Assembly: GCA_032173965.1 (NCBI GenBank)
Contig: JAVUNC010000005.1
Location: 46,052,501-46,116,500 of the forward strand
Direction of reading: 5' to 3'
Length of the DNA stretch: 64,000 nucleotides
DNA from: Sitta carolinensis
Taxonomy: Eukaryota > Chordata > Aves > Passeriformes > Sittidae
The notes under the pieces were generated by a model. That model was not told the DNA's origin and did no database searches. It saw only the letters and a list, made by a program, of their open reading frames with translations. Made by a program: the position numbers and the translations under genes. Shown here piece by piece: positions 46,401 to 59,803 of this stretch. Within the stretch, counting starts at the first letter, position 1. Each line of letters starts with the position of its first letter.

Positions 46401-49400
46401 TTTTAAGTAGGCTTCAGTTCCCTGTGCTTAAAGTACTGATTGTTTTGACTAATTGGACTAATGTGGTGCTCAGCCGGTCAGAGCAACTTTTTTCCTTCCC
46501 CACCCTTTTAGAGCTGTTGAAATAAAAGGAGTAAACAACTTCAGTGAGTGGGAAGGAGGTGAATCTCAGTGACCCTGTGTTTACTTGGCTCTTTTCTCCT
46601 GTTGCAGCTATTTGCTCTGCAGGCTGAATCCTCTCGCATGAAGAAAGAGGAACTGGAGGTGGAACAAACAGTTATGCATCACAAGTTGCCTGCATATGTG
46701 GCCAACATGGATCGACTAGGGGACTCTGAACTGTGAGTGCTTGCAGGAGAAGACTCTGCTGCTTTTGTTGGGTCAGAGAGGTTCCTGGAGGGTCATTTTC
46801 ATTGAATCCTAGGTCCCCTGCCCTGGGATTTAATGCAGAAAGACACCCAGGCAGAAATTATAGTGACCTAAGTAGGTTTAATGGAATTCATGACGGGTCT
46901 CTCCCATCGTTTGGGAAGTTCTTGCAAACCAGTGGAAGCCCAAGCACACATGGAAGTAATTCTGCTCTGCTGTCAGCATTGCACCAAGGTGTTCTGGGCA
47001 TCTAGGACACTGGTAGCAGTGCAGTACCTGCAGTATTGCACAAATGAAGTGGATTGTCTCTTGATTCCAATTTAATTGAGTGCCTGCCGTGCCATAGGTG
47101 AATGCCCTGTGCTGTTTTGTAGATACTGTTACTGTATGACCCCAGGGATTCTTGTTACACAGGGATGTTTTCTTCTTTTGCAAAGTCAAGGGAAAAGCAG
47201 CTTCTCTTCTGTGAGGCTCAGTTATGCACATAATTCCCCATGAACTTGCTGCAGTTAAAAGTGCATTTTATGGCTACATCTATTTTATGTCTCTCTCTGG
47301 AAATTAGGCAACATACACAGTGATACAGCTTCTTTAACTGTTATTTTTTTACTCCAGTACAGGACAGGCATAGGATTGATTAAATTATGCTGTTGCCAGT
47401 GACAGAAACTGTAGCAGGTACTACACACAAAATGTCTTAATCTAAAATTTGTCTGATTAAATAGATAAAAGTGTCTATTGAACTATCTTGATAACTGCTC
47501 TGCAGTCTTTGCACAGGATAGGCTATAGAGTTTAGTTTGTAAGTTTTTTTAACTATGTGGAAAGCCTTGATGCTATCTGCATGTATGGAGGAGTGAGCAA
47601 TGGAGTAATCTATTTCTGTATTTACTTTTGTCCATTTGAATTAGGAAAGTTGAAAGGCTTTCCTAAGAAGTGGCATTTCTTGAGTGTACAACTTGTCTCT
47701 TAGTCTGAGGGCCAGTTCTGGTTGCTTATTTTCGTGTCTCTGCTTAACCCAAAGCCCAGCTTTGGTAGAACAGTTCCATCCTTGGAGAGTGGAGAGAGAC
47801 AGTGAAGATTGTGTTCCTCTTGCCCTTGCTGCCACTCTGCTCTCAGAGGAAGCTGTAGCAGAGTGAGGTCAGACGATTATGTTCTGGGAAGCAGCTGCTG
47901 CTTTTGGCATTGTGGACTGAGAAGGGAGATGTTTATAATCATAGAAATGGGCTGTAGCTCTCTTGCTTTCTTTAGGTCTGGATTTTGAGATATTGAGGGC
48001 CTGTGCTGTAAAAGTATTGAACATAAATTGCTGATTATCAAAGAGCATTCAGTGAAATACTGAATGCTGAATGTCTCTCAAAGTAGGTCTGTTTTATGCT
48101 TTGAATTGGGAATCCCATCTAAGTTCTACAGAAAACTGAATTCCCCTGCCTTTCCCTTAGGGTTTTTCTAAACAAACCAGATGGAGTGGAAGGAGTTTTA
48201 AGTGCCCCTATGAGGGATGCAGCAACAGTTTGAGCTCACTGTCTCAGAGTTTGAGCATCTCTGAGAAGTGAGCCTTTGGTTACAGTAATTATAATGACCT
48301 GCTCCAGGCACTAACAGGATATTTTCAAGTAGTTTTTTAGTGCATAGTGGTGCACTGGCTTGTAAATGAACACCTGTCTTCCAGTGGTTCAAACAGCTGC
48401 CACCTCACTTAACTGGGTGGTCTTTGATCAGGTTGCCTTGCTACACTTTCATACTCTATTTGGTGGTGTTTTGGTTTTTTTTTCATTAGTGATATGACCT
48501 GCAATCAGAGGAGTACAGCACATTCTCTTCAGTCCCGGGGAGGCTTTCTGTCCTCTTTTCTCTCCCAAAGTAAAAAGGGCCCTTCCAGACCAACCCATTC
48601 AAGTGGGGCTTCTCCAATGCAGACTGGCAGTATGCTGCTAGGGAAGAAAGAACCATCAAATCACCAGGTAATTGTCAATGGGAAGTCGCTCAGTCTCCAA
48701 GGAGTTAACTTGCAGCATGGCACTCCTCCAAGCTTTTGCACCCACCTGAAAAAAAATTAAATGTCCTTTCCTGCCTTGCAAATGTGTGCTGGGCCTGAAT
48801 GCAGCACAGGAAGAGCTGTTGTTTTCTAGGAGCTTGTGGGGCCCTTGCAGGTGCTTGGTTGCTTTGCTACTTCTTTTGCTGTTTGTTCTGTAGCCTACTA
48901 GAAGCATAACTTTGCCCAGTCACTTCTCTGCCTTCCAGAGTACCAAAGGAAAAGAAGGAACAGTGAGCTGTAAGGATGGCAAGAGCCACTTCAGTGGTTT
49001 AGTGGCAGGCGAGTCCAGTTCCCTGCAGCAGCGGCAGAAGCGCTTGCAAGAGCATGGGAAAGAAAGGAAGGAGCTGTTGTCGAAAGGGACCTTCCAGGTA
49101 CTGGTCAGCACTGCAAGGCTGAGAATCAGAAGGCTTGTATTTCTGTAAAACTAAGTAGGAAAACAAGTGCAAGTGTTTTGTTTAAGCTTTGGAATTGCTG
49201 GTCAGAAAAAATTGTATCAAAGGTTATAATGTCTGTAGTGAATCAACTCCTCCTGCTCTCGGTTTATTACTGTGTCCCTGAAAGTTAATCAGTATTGGCA
49301 TTTCAAATGGAAGAAGTTGTCTTTTGTCTCCATGTTTTCCAACAGCCTGGTCCTGAGGCTTCATTAAGGTTTCATTCACTTTTAATACTGATCTGTGTTC

Positions 49401-52400
49401 AAATACCTTGTTAAAATCCCCATTTCTCAGCGGTAATGAACTTGGCACACTCGTCCAGCCAAAGTGAGTTCTCTTCCTGTAGGTTCATAATGGTGATTTA
49501 TGCAGGCTCTGTGTGGGACAATGAAAACTAATAGAAAATTTTCCTGGATAGGAATGGAAGTTGCTTTCTTAGCAATATTTGCCTTTTGGAGTTTTTTGTA
49601 CTTTATTGTTGCAGTTTTGCCTGGGAACGTACCCTGCTTTAAAATTTAATGAAATAATGAAACTGTCCTGAATTTTAACTTCTGAAGGTCAGCACACTAA
49701 TTCTGTTACCCGTGTGTTGTCTGGCTTTCAGCAGCCGTGTTGTCAAAAAATGCAGAGCATGGGCAGCATCTCAGCCATTTTAATTTTGTCTGTATGAGAC
49801 ATTCTGCCTTGTGGAGAGACAGTGCTGAGAGACTGTTTCCTACTGGCCAATGTGTGGCTGTTCTGTGTGTGGGAGTGCGGATTAAAGAGATGTTACTCTA
49901 TCACTCAGCATTCAAGGTCTTGAGTGAACCTTTTTATTCATGGTTCATCTAAAATGCTTTCAGCATTGATTGGAAATTGCAAAGCCCGATTTTCCAGCAA
50001 GTTTCCTTTGATTTTCCTTTTCTTACAATGTACCAGGTTAAAGCAGTGACTTTTGGACTGTGTAAAGATTGGTCCTTGTGCTCTTGAGGAAGCTTGATAC
50101 TATTTAATTTTCTCTTACTTAACTTTACTGGAAGCATGTGAGCAAAAAGGAAACTGAAAGGCAGCACTGTTTCTTTCACATGAGTATCATTCACTCGTTG
50201 TTACCTCCCCACATTAACTAGCAGAATAAATCTTGGATTTATTTTCCAACCTTTTCCAGCTCTATGATTTCAGATGATTTGATTATGCAGTGCTTAATCC
50301 ATTGGTCCTGATGAGAAGCTACTGTAAATTAGGCAAGTGTTACAGAACAGGAATTCTTAACCATCAATACCAATACCATTTTGGGGACACTTAATTTTCA
50401 GAGGATGATTTATCAAAAGAGTGCTAGCAGATGATTTATCACCTTACGTGCTGTATCTGCTTCTTGTTCAACTTCTGGTGGCAAGGGAAGACTAAGCCGC
50501 TTCCAAATATTTCTGCAGTGCAGATCTTGTCTCATCCAGATACCGTCACTTCCTAAAAATCCAGTTGTTCCGTCTGCCCTGTCAAATTGAGTTTAAAGCT
50601 TTTGGACTCATGTGTCAGCTCTACTGTTGTCATCAGTCAGTTGGCTGCAGTGGTGGCTCCAGTGTGCACAATCTAAATCTCTGGCAGATGAAGATAATCC
50701 ATCCACTGGGGCTTGAGAGCCAAGTTTTTGTGCAGGTTTGCTGAACTGCATATTATACAGATTTAACTTGCATTGCTGAATGCAAGAATTCCATGGAATA
50801 TGTTGATTTACTTGTGAATCTGTGCTCTAATGGCATGTAAATGAGCCTCTGATATTGGGTGAGGTATGCTAGACGTGTTGTGGTTCTTTTAATTCTTACA
50901 GGAGAGTGTATAACTGGGCACATGGAGTGGGATATAAGGGACTCAACAACTAAGCAGGTCATATTAAATAGTTCAGTTGTGCAACACACGATCCTTGTAC
51001 TCAGAAAGTCCCTGGCAGAAGGAGTGTTGGGCTGACAATGCTTCTGTTTTGTTGCAGCTTTTGTTTTTTTTTTTTCTCCCAGCAGGCTGGGGTAGCTCAG
51101 GAGCTTGATATGGAGCTGCTTCCTTGTATTTCACACAGGATTTCTTCCTTCAGGGCCAAAGTGCTGAGAAGAAAACAGATACTAACATAGCTGAGGCAGA
51201 ACCATGCTCAGAGGTGCATGCTGAGCAAACAGAGACTTCAACCAAAATGCCTGGCAGCAGTGCAGAGGCTGTGGGGGTTCGACAGGAACAGCCTTTCATT
51301 GTCCTGAGCCAGGAGGAGTATGGGGAGCACCATTCATCCATCATGTACTGCAGGTAATGCACTGGCACGAGAGGGCTGTCTTGTAGAACCCTCTGCAGAA
51401 GGATCACCTGTGTCTGGCCTCTTTTCTGTCCAGCACATTGGATGTGTACTCTCAGTTGCAGGGCAGTTGTTGTGTGTGAAAATATATGTGAAATAACTGT
51501 GTCATTTTCAGTTGGTGTGACTGAAAATAGGGTGTAGCTCGTGCAGTGAGAATGGACAGATTTTTGTGATTGGGCAATGCTAGCCAGGAAGAAACTCCCT
51601 TGGAAAGCAGGTATTGCCTAAGGGCATTACGCTTTACATTAGTAACTTTACAAAGTTACTGTGAAGTGAGCAGGAAGTAGTGCAAAGAAGTTCTGATTCC
51701 TGCAGGAAGAACTAGTGTGTGGCCAGGAAAGGAAGGATTAGTGGGTTGCATATAAGAATTTGAGAGACAAGAGTATCCCATCAGTTTCATTCTACACACA
51801 GGGTTGATTGTTCTGGACGGAGGGTGGCCAGCTTGGATGTGGATGGGGTGATCAAAGTCTGGTCATTTAACCCCATAATGCAAACGAAAGCTTCATCCAT
51901 TTCCAAATCTCCATTGCTGTCCCTGGAATGGGCCACCAAGCGTGACCGGCTGGTGAGTAGTCTGCATGTGGAGGCACAGCAGATGATAGGGGCTGTGTTG
52001 CTACCTGCTGCATGTTCACTTCTAGACAGCTGCACTGTGGATAAGATTGGGGCAGTAGTTAGTTTCCACTTTCAGTGGGACACGGGAAACCAAAGCCTCT
52101 AGGGTCTAAGAAAGTCTAGAGTGGGGAGTGTAGACTTTGTGTTGAGCAAGGAATTCACCACCACTTGCCCTGAAACAGAAATTCCCAAGCTGCAGTGTGG
52201 GTACAGCTGCAGGGTGGAAGTAGTGCCTTTGAGAGAGATGCCCATCTTCAGAGAGATCACGCAGTAACTTGTAAAGACAGGCAGAGGCAACTGAGTACAA
52301 CAGCCTGTGGGAGGCCTGCAGTAGAGCGCTGTGGAGCTTTACTCATACCCTAAGCCAGCAGCAGAGAAGGGTAAACAGGGTTGTAGGGGTGGCATTTTAC

Positions 52401-55400
52401 TTGTGCAGAAGTGGAAAAGCTCCATGGCCAGTTTTAGACTGATGTCTTAAGAGCTGAGAGTTTGCGTGTGCATAAGGAGCTTGGAGCTTGTTTAAATAAC
52501 ATGTCAGTTTAAATGTTTCCTATATCCCTTTTTCTCTAGTTCTGTTACTAGAGAGGAGCCTTAAATTATGTGCATTCCTCTGAGTCCTAGAACTGTTGCT
52601 AGTGTTTCATGCTCTCCCTTGGCAGATACAGGGCTGTATGAGAAGGCTGGCCTGCAAATGAGGCAGTGTTTTTCACATTTTGGCACTGATAGTTTGTGGC
52701 TTGCTAACCCCCTGTGAAGAGCTGGTGTTACAGCTTGTCTCTTCTTTTGCTTTCAGAAAGCAAGCTGTCGGTGCAGTTGTTGCGCTTTGTTTGTTGTGAT
52801 GATGTTTCTTCTGTTTTGTGGAATTTATTTCCTTCTTGCTAACAGAAAGAGTCTTTATTCTGAAATGCATGTAGGATTCACCAGAAAATTAGGTACTACT
52901 GAAGTGACAAAGATCTGGCTTGCTCAGTTTCCTTTTATAATGCATTTCTCCATGACTTAAATTTTAATTGAAATTGTAACACCACTGATAAAGCATATGT
53001 GAGCTCTTCTGGATGATTTCATCCTCCCATGGGTGAAAGGAGTTGGCTTCTGCTGGATTTTCTCTTGAGCACACAGTTAGCAATCTTATGCTTCTCTTTC
53101 CTTGGACCCCTAGATATTAAGACTAGATATTGCATCCTGTAGGGTTGAGCTATAACCTAGAAAGTGGTGTTTATGCCACCTTGGTGCATGTTAGATTTTT
53201 TTCTCACAGGGAAGCAGTGTTTTTACTCTGACTTCTGTGGATTTGGGGTAGTCCTACTCGGTGTGATTTCACAGGAAGACAGGATGTACCATATTGGAGT
53301 AATATTTAGTCTGAATGCATAATCAGAAAAAAAATTAGTTAAGTCTTGGTGGTTATTTGCTATCATCATTGTACTGCTCACTCACACTCTTTCCATTTAT
53401 TTCCTTGCTGGTTTCAAGCTATTGCTTGGCAGTGGGGTCGGCACAGTTCGTCTTTATGACACAGAAGCAAAGAAGAATCTCTGTGAAATCAGCATTGATG
53501 AAGACATGCCCAGGTAACTCTGTAATACTGATTTTTATATATAAATATAAATGCTGTGATTGGTGCTGGTTTTAATATTGAACATCTCAATGTTCCTGAT
53601 GCTTTTCTGCAACAGCAGGATTATCCAGCCTTCATTTAGAGGGCAGTCCCTGCCTGAGCAGCATAAAACTGCTCAGTTAAATGGGAGACACTCAAAAACT
53701 AAGCATATGAGTCCTGCCCTCCTTTACAGTGCACCCTGTCTTGCGGGGTCTCTTAATGGGAGAGCTCACAGGTGAGTGTTTTGCTTGAGGCAGCTGCAGG
53801 AGAGAGGTGATTCACCCTGTATGCCTGTGTTTCAGGATCCTCTCGCTTGCCTGCAGCCCAAGTGGTGCCTCCTTCGTCTGCTCTGCAGCAGCCCAGAGCC
53901 CTGTCTCCCACATTGACTTCTCAGTAATCAACTCTGGGAGCAAAAGCATGAACCAAGTTCCTGGGAAGCTGCTACTGTGGGACACTAAGACGATGAAACA
54001 GCAGGTACTTGCTGGGTTTCTTTCCTTTCTCAGTCTCTTTGCTGAGAATGAGTGTCTTCTGTTTCAATGTGTGGGAGCCCTCTTTGTAAATTATGCTGAC
54101 TTTCTTTTCAACACCCTTCTTTTTCCTCCTTCCTCCTTTCCCCTCTGTCACATTTAGGATAAAAATAAATAATGTAAGTAGATGCTGGAATGGGAGAAGT
54201 TTTTTTGTTTTATTGGTGTGTTGGGGTTTTTCTGAGGAATTCTTCAGACTAGTCCATGGCCTTGTTTCTATTCTGGCTGCACAGTTTGTGACTGGAAATG
54301 TCCCAAGTGGATTGAATGATGGCTTTGCTCAGGTTTTCAATTGAGCTGTACTGAAGGATTTTCATTGCTGCTGTTTCCCTTGCCTTCCCTGTTTTTAAGT
54401 GAAGTGCTGTTCCTGACATGTAGGAGAAAGCAACATAGTCTAGCTAACACCTGACAGAAGCTGGTTTTGCAGCCTCAAGGCCATGGCCAAGAAAGCTGTG
54501 GCTTGGCTGAGGTGAATTGCTGGTTTAGTGTCACATTAAAATGCTGCTGCCAGACATTGAATTCTGTAGTCATTAGAGGTGTAGGGCTCCAAACCATAGT
54601 TCTTGTTACTAAATACCATCTTACTTTCTTCCTTCCCCTGAGTTCAGCTCTTCAGCACCCCTAGGTCAATTTCTCAGCATTAATGCAGATTTTCCCTTCC
54701 AGCTGCAGTTTTCCCTGGAGCCTGAGCCCATTGCTATTAACTGCACAGCCTTCAACCACAATGGCAACCTTCTGGTCACCGGGGCTGCAGATGGGATCGT
54801 TCGTCTCTTTGGTACGGTGGACAGGGACTCGGGGGTATTGGCTGATAGCCAGCTGTGAGGCTAGGTGGCCAAGACTGGCATCCGGGCTTGTATCACAAAT
54901 AGTGTGGCCAGCAGGATAAGGGAAGTGATTGTCCCCCTGCACCTGGCACTGCTGAGGCTGCACCTCAAACAGCGTATTCGGTTTTGGGCCCCTCTCTGCA
55001 GGAAAGACATGGTGGGGCCTGGAGCATGTCCAAAGAGCAAAACCAAAGCTGGTAAAAGGTCTCAAGCAAATGAGGAGCGGCTGCAGGAGCTGGGATTCTG
55101 TAACTTAGGGAAAAGGAGACTGAGGGGGCACCTTACTACTTTCTACAACTACCTGAAAGGAGGGTGTAGCCAGGTGGGGGTCAGTCTTTTCTGCCGGGTA
55201 ACAAGGGATCAGACAGGAGGAAACAGTCTCAAGCTGCATCAGGGGAGGTTCAGATTGGATATTAGGAAAACTTCCATCACCAAAGGGATTGTCAAGCACG
55301 GGAGCAGGCTGCCCAGGCAAGTGCTTGAGTCACCATCCATGGAAGTATTTAAAAGATGTTACAGATGTGGCACTTAGGGGTATAGTTTAGTGGTGCGCTT

Positions 55401-58311
55401 GGCAGTGTTAAAGTAACAGTTGGGTTTGATTATTTTGGAGGTCTTTTCTAACTTAAATGTTGCTGTGAAACTCTGTAATTAGGTGGTCCCTAGTCCTCAG
55501 CTGGCTGCCCCTAGCAGGGAGGCAGCTGTAGGATATGCTTGGAGATGTAGGTGGAAGCTATTGTCTCCACAGGAGCTCTCAGGAGTGACTTGACATAGAC
55601 TTTTTCTGGAGGATGTTGGCTGGGGATCCTGGTAGCGCTGCTGGATTTGTTGTTTCTCTCCTGCTGAAGAGTAGAGTAAATTTGCCCTCAAGCCATGTGG
55701 GCTTGTGCTGTGCCAGATAGCAGTACCTCTAGTGGCTGGCTGAGTTGTGAGGAAAGCAATTAGTGTGAGACCTTCCATTTAAATGCAAGGGCTTCACATC
55801 AGTCCTCCTTCTGGGAGCAATTTCTGTTTCTCAGGTTTTTGTCCTGTTCAGCCTGTCCTTGCAATAAAGGCAGTTCAAGCCTCCTGGCTTTGAATGGGGA
55901 ATCTGCTTCTGGCACGGTTGGAGGCTGCAGTCCCAGGTGTTTGGGAGGACAGAGCTGTCAGCACCTGGGAGGATGGGCAGGATAACAAGGGGAGGAGGAG
56001 TGCCACTGGTGCTTGGCTAGAGAATGCCTGCAGTTGACAGTGAGTGTATGAGCAGCCCTGTAAAGTCGAGTAGTTATAGACAATTATTTTTGTGGCCAAA
56101 GTGAAAGTGGGAGTATAGGTGCAGGGTGCTGGGACTGGACTGGGCTCCCCCAGGGTGGTTTGGAGGGCTGTCACAGAGACCTCAAGAATATAAAAGACCT
56201 CCCTCTCTTCACCTCAGCTCTGTGTGAGTACAAGGAGTGTTCAGTACTGGTTCTCCCCACAGATATGCAGCAGCATGAGTGTGCCATGAGCTGGAAGGCA
56301 CATGATGGGGAAGTCTACTCCGTGGAATTCAGCTACGATGAGAACACAGTCTACAGCATAGGTGGGGATGGCAAGGTAGGCTATGGATGACCTCCTACTG
56401 GTCAACTGGCAGAGAGATCACTTCTGGAGCTTTTTCCATATGGTGGGGACAAACGTAAAAAATGTGCTCAGATTCTGGATGAAATGCGGGCTGTTAACGG
56501 CAGTCTTGTGTGTTCAGTACCACCCTGTTCCATGCAATCTGCAGAGAGAGTGGATGAAAAATGTATTAATAGTTGGCACTGTCTTGGAACTTGTGTATAA
56601 ATCCTATGTTGATGACGTCTCTTTTGTAGATAGTCTGTGTGAGGATGACCTTTCCCTGCCCTTGAGATCACCCCATTTGAGATCTGGGATTCACAGGGAA
56701 GCATATCCTTGACTACTTGGCATAAATCTTATCATCAGCTCCCTGTTGTTTATAATAAACACTTCATTTTCTGCAGTTCCTCAGTCTTCAACAATAGAGG
56801 TGTGGCTCAGGGAGGGACCTTGGCTGAGGTTTTAAGCAAGTTCTCACCAGTGTGCTGCATGCATTGTGGAAGGACACATAGGAAATAGTGCTTGAGGAAG
56901 GCAGGGCATATCTTTGCCTGGATAGAAGGCACTCTTACAGCCTTTGCAGCCTGTGTTTTATTAATATAGCCACTTAGATATAGATGTCAAAATACCATTT
57001 GTTTGTGAGGAATACCCACTATTTTGCTTAAAAGCAGAAAAAGGCAATTCTACTTGCATCCCAGTTAATTTCATTATAGGCTTTTGTTGTATCTTTTTCT
57101 CATTCTAGTTTATTCAGTGGAATATCCATAAAAGTGGCTTGAAGGTGTCTGAGTATGACCTTCCCAGGGAAGCTACAGGTCCTTTTATTCTGTCCGGGTA
57201 CAGTGGCTACAAGCAAGTCCAGTTCCCACGAGGACGACTTTTTGCTTTTGACTCTGAGGGCAATTACATGTTGACATGTTCTTCTACTGGGGGAGTAATT
57301 TTTAAGGTAAGTCTGAGAAGTGATGGGGGAGTACTCTTAAGTATCCATACAAGCTTCTGTTAATTACAAGAGTGCAAGAGCAGCCACTGGAAGTTCTTAA
57401 GTAGCATGTACCCATCTCTATCAAAGTTGCTGCTCAGTTTCACACAGTGTGCATTTTAGCAGTGTGTGGTGTACAGTGAGTGTTTGGGTCCTATGTATGT
57501 AGCTGGAGTATTTGTGCTCCTTAAAGCTTAGTTTTTAGTGTCCAAGTGCCTAGGACAAAGTTTTAATTACTTTTGTAATATATGCCTGCCAGTTCAATGC
57601 AAAATGTATGATTGTTGACTGGTGCTCATGTTCAGTCTGCCTTCTGTGCCTGCTGATTCTGTGTTAGCTCCAGCCTGATTCTCTTCCCTTACTGTCTGTC
57701 TACTGAAATTAAACGAAGGGTAAGGCTGAATGGTTCCGAGTGTCCAAATTTCTGTGCTTCAGTAACAAGTGTTACTGATCACATGCCCATGGTCTTGCAA
57801 GGCAGATTAGATGGAATTTTCACTTTGCATCTGGGGCACTCAGAGCAGCTGAACTAACATGAGCTATAGCTTAGGCTTACATGCTTCTCATCAGTGCGTG
57901 CTCTTAGCCTGCCTTGTTCAATTACTGCAGTTGAGCTGCTTGAGAACACGTACTTCTGTAGTGGGACTGGAAGCTTCCTTTCATGTGTGTGCTACACACA
58001 TCTCAATATCTCTCTGATTTTCTGCTTATTTATGCATGATCTTAGAGGTATGGAGTCTCTATCAGGCTTTGACTTGTCTTGTTGGGTACGTTGCCCCCAT
58101 TGCAGAAACTTACCTCCTTAAAATATTATGCTTTCCTCCTTTTTAGTTAAATGGTGAGGAAAAGGTTCTGGAGAGCTGCCTTTCCCTGGGAGGACACCGA
58201 GCTCCTGTTGTCACAGTGGATTGGAGCACAGCCATGGACTGCGGGACCTGCCTCACTGCTTCTATGGATGGGAAAATTAAATTAACAACCTTACTGGCTC
58301 AAAAGTCTTAA
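40419..58311 (+). CDS. WDR91: WD repeat-containing protein 91, endosomal Rab7/PI3K regulator
   Basis: Fifteen exons join in frame: 40419-40541, 42160-42339, 43299-43506, 44374-44456, 46608-46732, 48490-48667, 48939-49097, 51154-51353, 51802-51952, 53419-53513, 53836-54004, 54703-54811, 56263-56375, 57109-57306, 58147-58311. They give 2256 nt, or 751 aa plus TAA; the human protein is 747 aa. Residues 1-45 form a LisH-like start ([15 protein letters not shown]). Residues 102-170 include [15 protein letters not shown] coiled coil lies near 180-225, and residues 239-400 are a variable Ser/Lys-rich linker. A WD40 propeller starts near 408 ([11 protein letters not shown]) and ends at the stop. In mammals WDR91 works with WDR81 on endosomes, binds Rab7 and restrains class III PI3-kinase during early-to-late endosome conversion. 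Intron 3 is AT-AC; all other introns are GT-AG. No defects are visible. Confidence 0.96.
40542..42159 (+). other. WDR91 intron 1
   Basis: The CpG island runs on to about 40950, including a short GGGCT pentamer repeat near 40712-40730, and then the sequence turns AT-rich. An A tract of about 20 lies at 41597-41616. The open frames at 40513-40983 are GC-driven. Confidence 0.7.
42340..43298 (+). other. WDR91 intron 2
   Basis: An ordinary GT-AG intron of about 1 kb with no recognised repeat or RNA. Confidence 0.65.
43507..44373 (+). other. U12-type AT-AC intron (WDR91 intron 3)
   Basis: No GT-AG pair restores the frame here. An ATATCCTTTT donor starts at 43507. A TTCTTTAAC branch site lies at 44356-44364, and the intron ends in AC at 44372-44373, about 10 bases after the branch adenosine. 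Joining across these gives Cys-Met-Pro-Val-Pro-Val, identical to the mammalian protein as recalled. All three signals match the minor-spliceosome consensus. Confidence 0.92.
43555..44113 (-). pseudogene. Decayed coding-like segment of unknown origin
   Basis: On the minus strand a single frame of about 185 codons runs from 44113 to 43555 with three in-frame stops and no frameshift needed. Its composition looks like protein (for example [17 protein letters not shown] and [16 protein letters not shown]). A 30-base tandem duplication (43848-43907) is in frame and gives [10 protein letters not shown] / [11 protein letters not shown] do not recognise the parent gene. No poly(A) tail is seen at its 3' side. 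It lies entirely within the WDR91 U12 intron, so it is probably a retrocopy or transposon remnant. Confidence 0.45.
44457..46607 (+). other. WDR91 intron 4
   Basis: This 2.2-kb intron follows a weak GTCAGA donor. It contains a T tract at about 44584-44597 and a CR1 3'-end stub at 44812-44850. Nothing else is supported. Confidence 0.65.
44812..44850 (-). repeat. CR1 LINE 3'-end stub
   Basis: AGAGTTATAGAATGGGTTGG followed by AAGGGATG is the reverse-oriented terminal piece of a CR1 copy, about 40 bases long. Confidence 0.6.
46733..48489 (+). other. WDR91 intron 5
   Basis: A 1.8-kb GT-AG intron with a T-rich tract just before its acceptor. A weak AATCATAGAAATGGG near 47938 may be a CR1 stub. 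No gene was found. Confidence 0.6.
49098..51153 (+). other. WDR91 intron 7
   Basis: A 2.1-kb intron, AT-rich, with a T run near 51065. No recognised repeat family, RNA gene or nested frame. Confidence 0.6.
51354..53418 (+). other. WDR91 introns 8 and 9 (flanking exon 9)
   Basis: Apart from exon 9 (51802-51952) this stretch is non-coding. Intron 9 ends at an unusual but workable GGTTTCAAG acceptor at 53418. I see nothing further in it. Confidence 0.55.
54855..55482 (+). repeat. CR1 LINE 3' portion, forward orientation
   Basis: An ordered run of CR1 phrases includes GGGCCCCTCTCTGCAGGAAA, CTGCAGGAGCTGGGATT, GGATATTAGGAAAA, GGGAGCAGGCTGCCCAGG and GATGTGGCACTTAGGG, ending in a degraded tail. At about 620 bases it is the longest repeat in the window. 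It starts only about 45 bases after WDR91 exon 12. Confidence 0.92.
55483..56262 (+). other. Remainder of WDR91 intron 12
   Basis: Non-coding sequence between the CR1 copy and exon 13. No recognised element. Confidence 0.55.
56376..58146 (+). other. WDR91 introns 13 and 14 (flanking exon 14)
   Basis: Apart from exon 14 (57109-57306) this stretch is non-coding GT-AG intron sequence without recognised repeats. Confidence 0.55.
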
Positions 58312-59800
58312 CTTGGACAGTACCGAAAGGGGAAAGAGTATAGATTTGACAAAACCAGTGTTAACTCACAGGAACAAACTCCAAGGGAGAGAAGGCAAAG
58401 CAAGTCCCTCTTCTCATAGTAGCTTTTGCCTCTTGATAAATACATTTGCCAAACCACTGTGCAACAGAATGCCAGTATGGGACTGGATCAGTGGCAGCAC
58501 TGAAAAATAAGTCTCCACTAATCCATTGTGGCAGCTAGACTTCCCTCTCTTAGGGAGTCTTGAGTAGCACGTGGCTAAAAGGCTGTGGTTCTGCACGTCA
58601 GGGTTCTGCAGAAGAAGGTGAGGCTGGAGGAAGCAAGCATGAGGCAGCACAGTGCATGATGATAAGATGACTCAAACTGGAAAGGCTGATGAGAAACCAG
58701 AGTATTCTTTGGGTATAACATTTGTTATGATTTTGTTAAGTTTGTTTTTATTTGTTTTTTTTCCATAAAAAGAAAATATTCCCTTGCATTTGAACTCTAT
58801 GCTTTGTTCAGCAGTTGCTGCAAAACATGGAGGGTGGTGAGGGCAGTGATGTGTCGAGTCTCCTGCATGCAAAAACACCCTTGTGTTTTCACCAGGTGCT
58901 TCCAGCACCACACCTGCACACCAGGGTGAACCAGACATCCAGGAACAAAATCAACTGAGTTTGCTTGGATGTATTACCTTACCATGGGTATCTGCTACCA
59001 ACCAGAGCAGAAATCCAGAGCCAGACTTTAAAATATTTGCATTGGAGTTCAGAAGCTACATAATGCCTAGCAGCTACCTGATGGTGGATAGGGGGAGGCC
59101 CAGAGCAGTCTGGCCCTGTATAGGGCTCTGTGTCACTGGGGTTGTCTCTCCCCTAAGCCCCCCAACATCAGGGCAAGTGCTGTGCTCAGGTGTTGCATAG
59201 TCTTTGAATGGACTAAGCAGATACATTTCATCTGCTTACACATTGCCATGGCGCTTTCTGCTGCTTTTGTCCTTGGCCTGTATTGGGAGTTGATGGTACT
59301 GTTGTTCCTTGGCAGAGCATGCACTCTGCTGAAAAATGAACAGCCATTCATGAGCTGTATGGGTAGCCATAGTCAAAGACAGCTGTTGAAGAACAACGCT
59401 ACTGGAGACTGCAGTCCTCACTACAGGCATATTCATGCTACAGCCACCTGTTGTCCATGGAGTTACTTGCTCCTGCTGACTACGCTTATCTGATAACCCC
59501 ACCTTCCACTTCAAGGGCCTCCAAGATTAACAGGTCCCCTGCCAGACGGATATCTAAGTACCTGGTTTCCACCTCAGTGGAATATGGTACTAATGGTGCA
59601 GTTGCTCTTCATGCCAGTCACCTAATGTCTCCTCAAATCCCGTGCTGACTTTGAACAGGACTTCCCAGGGTTAGTCTGAGAGTTTAGAGAGCTCTCAAAT
59701 GGGAGCCTTTGTTGGCCTCTTAAAAGGCCGAGAAAGATTGTGGCTGTATTCCAAGCCCTGCAGGCTCACTGCATTGCATAGGTGTTTTAGAATTTAGAAT
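58312..59800 (+). other. WDR91 3' untranslated region and spacer
   Basis: No clear AATAAA follows the stop within 500 bases. ATAAAA-like sequence at about 58765 could serve as a variant signal. The rest, including the open frames at 58883-59648, shows no recognisable protein family. Confidence 0.4.
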
Positions 59801-59803
59801 TAC

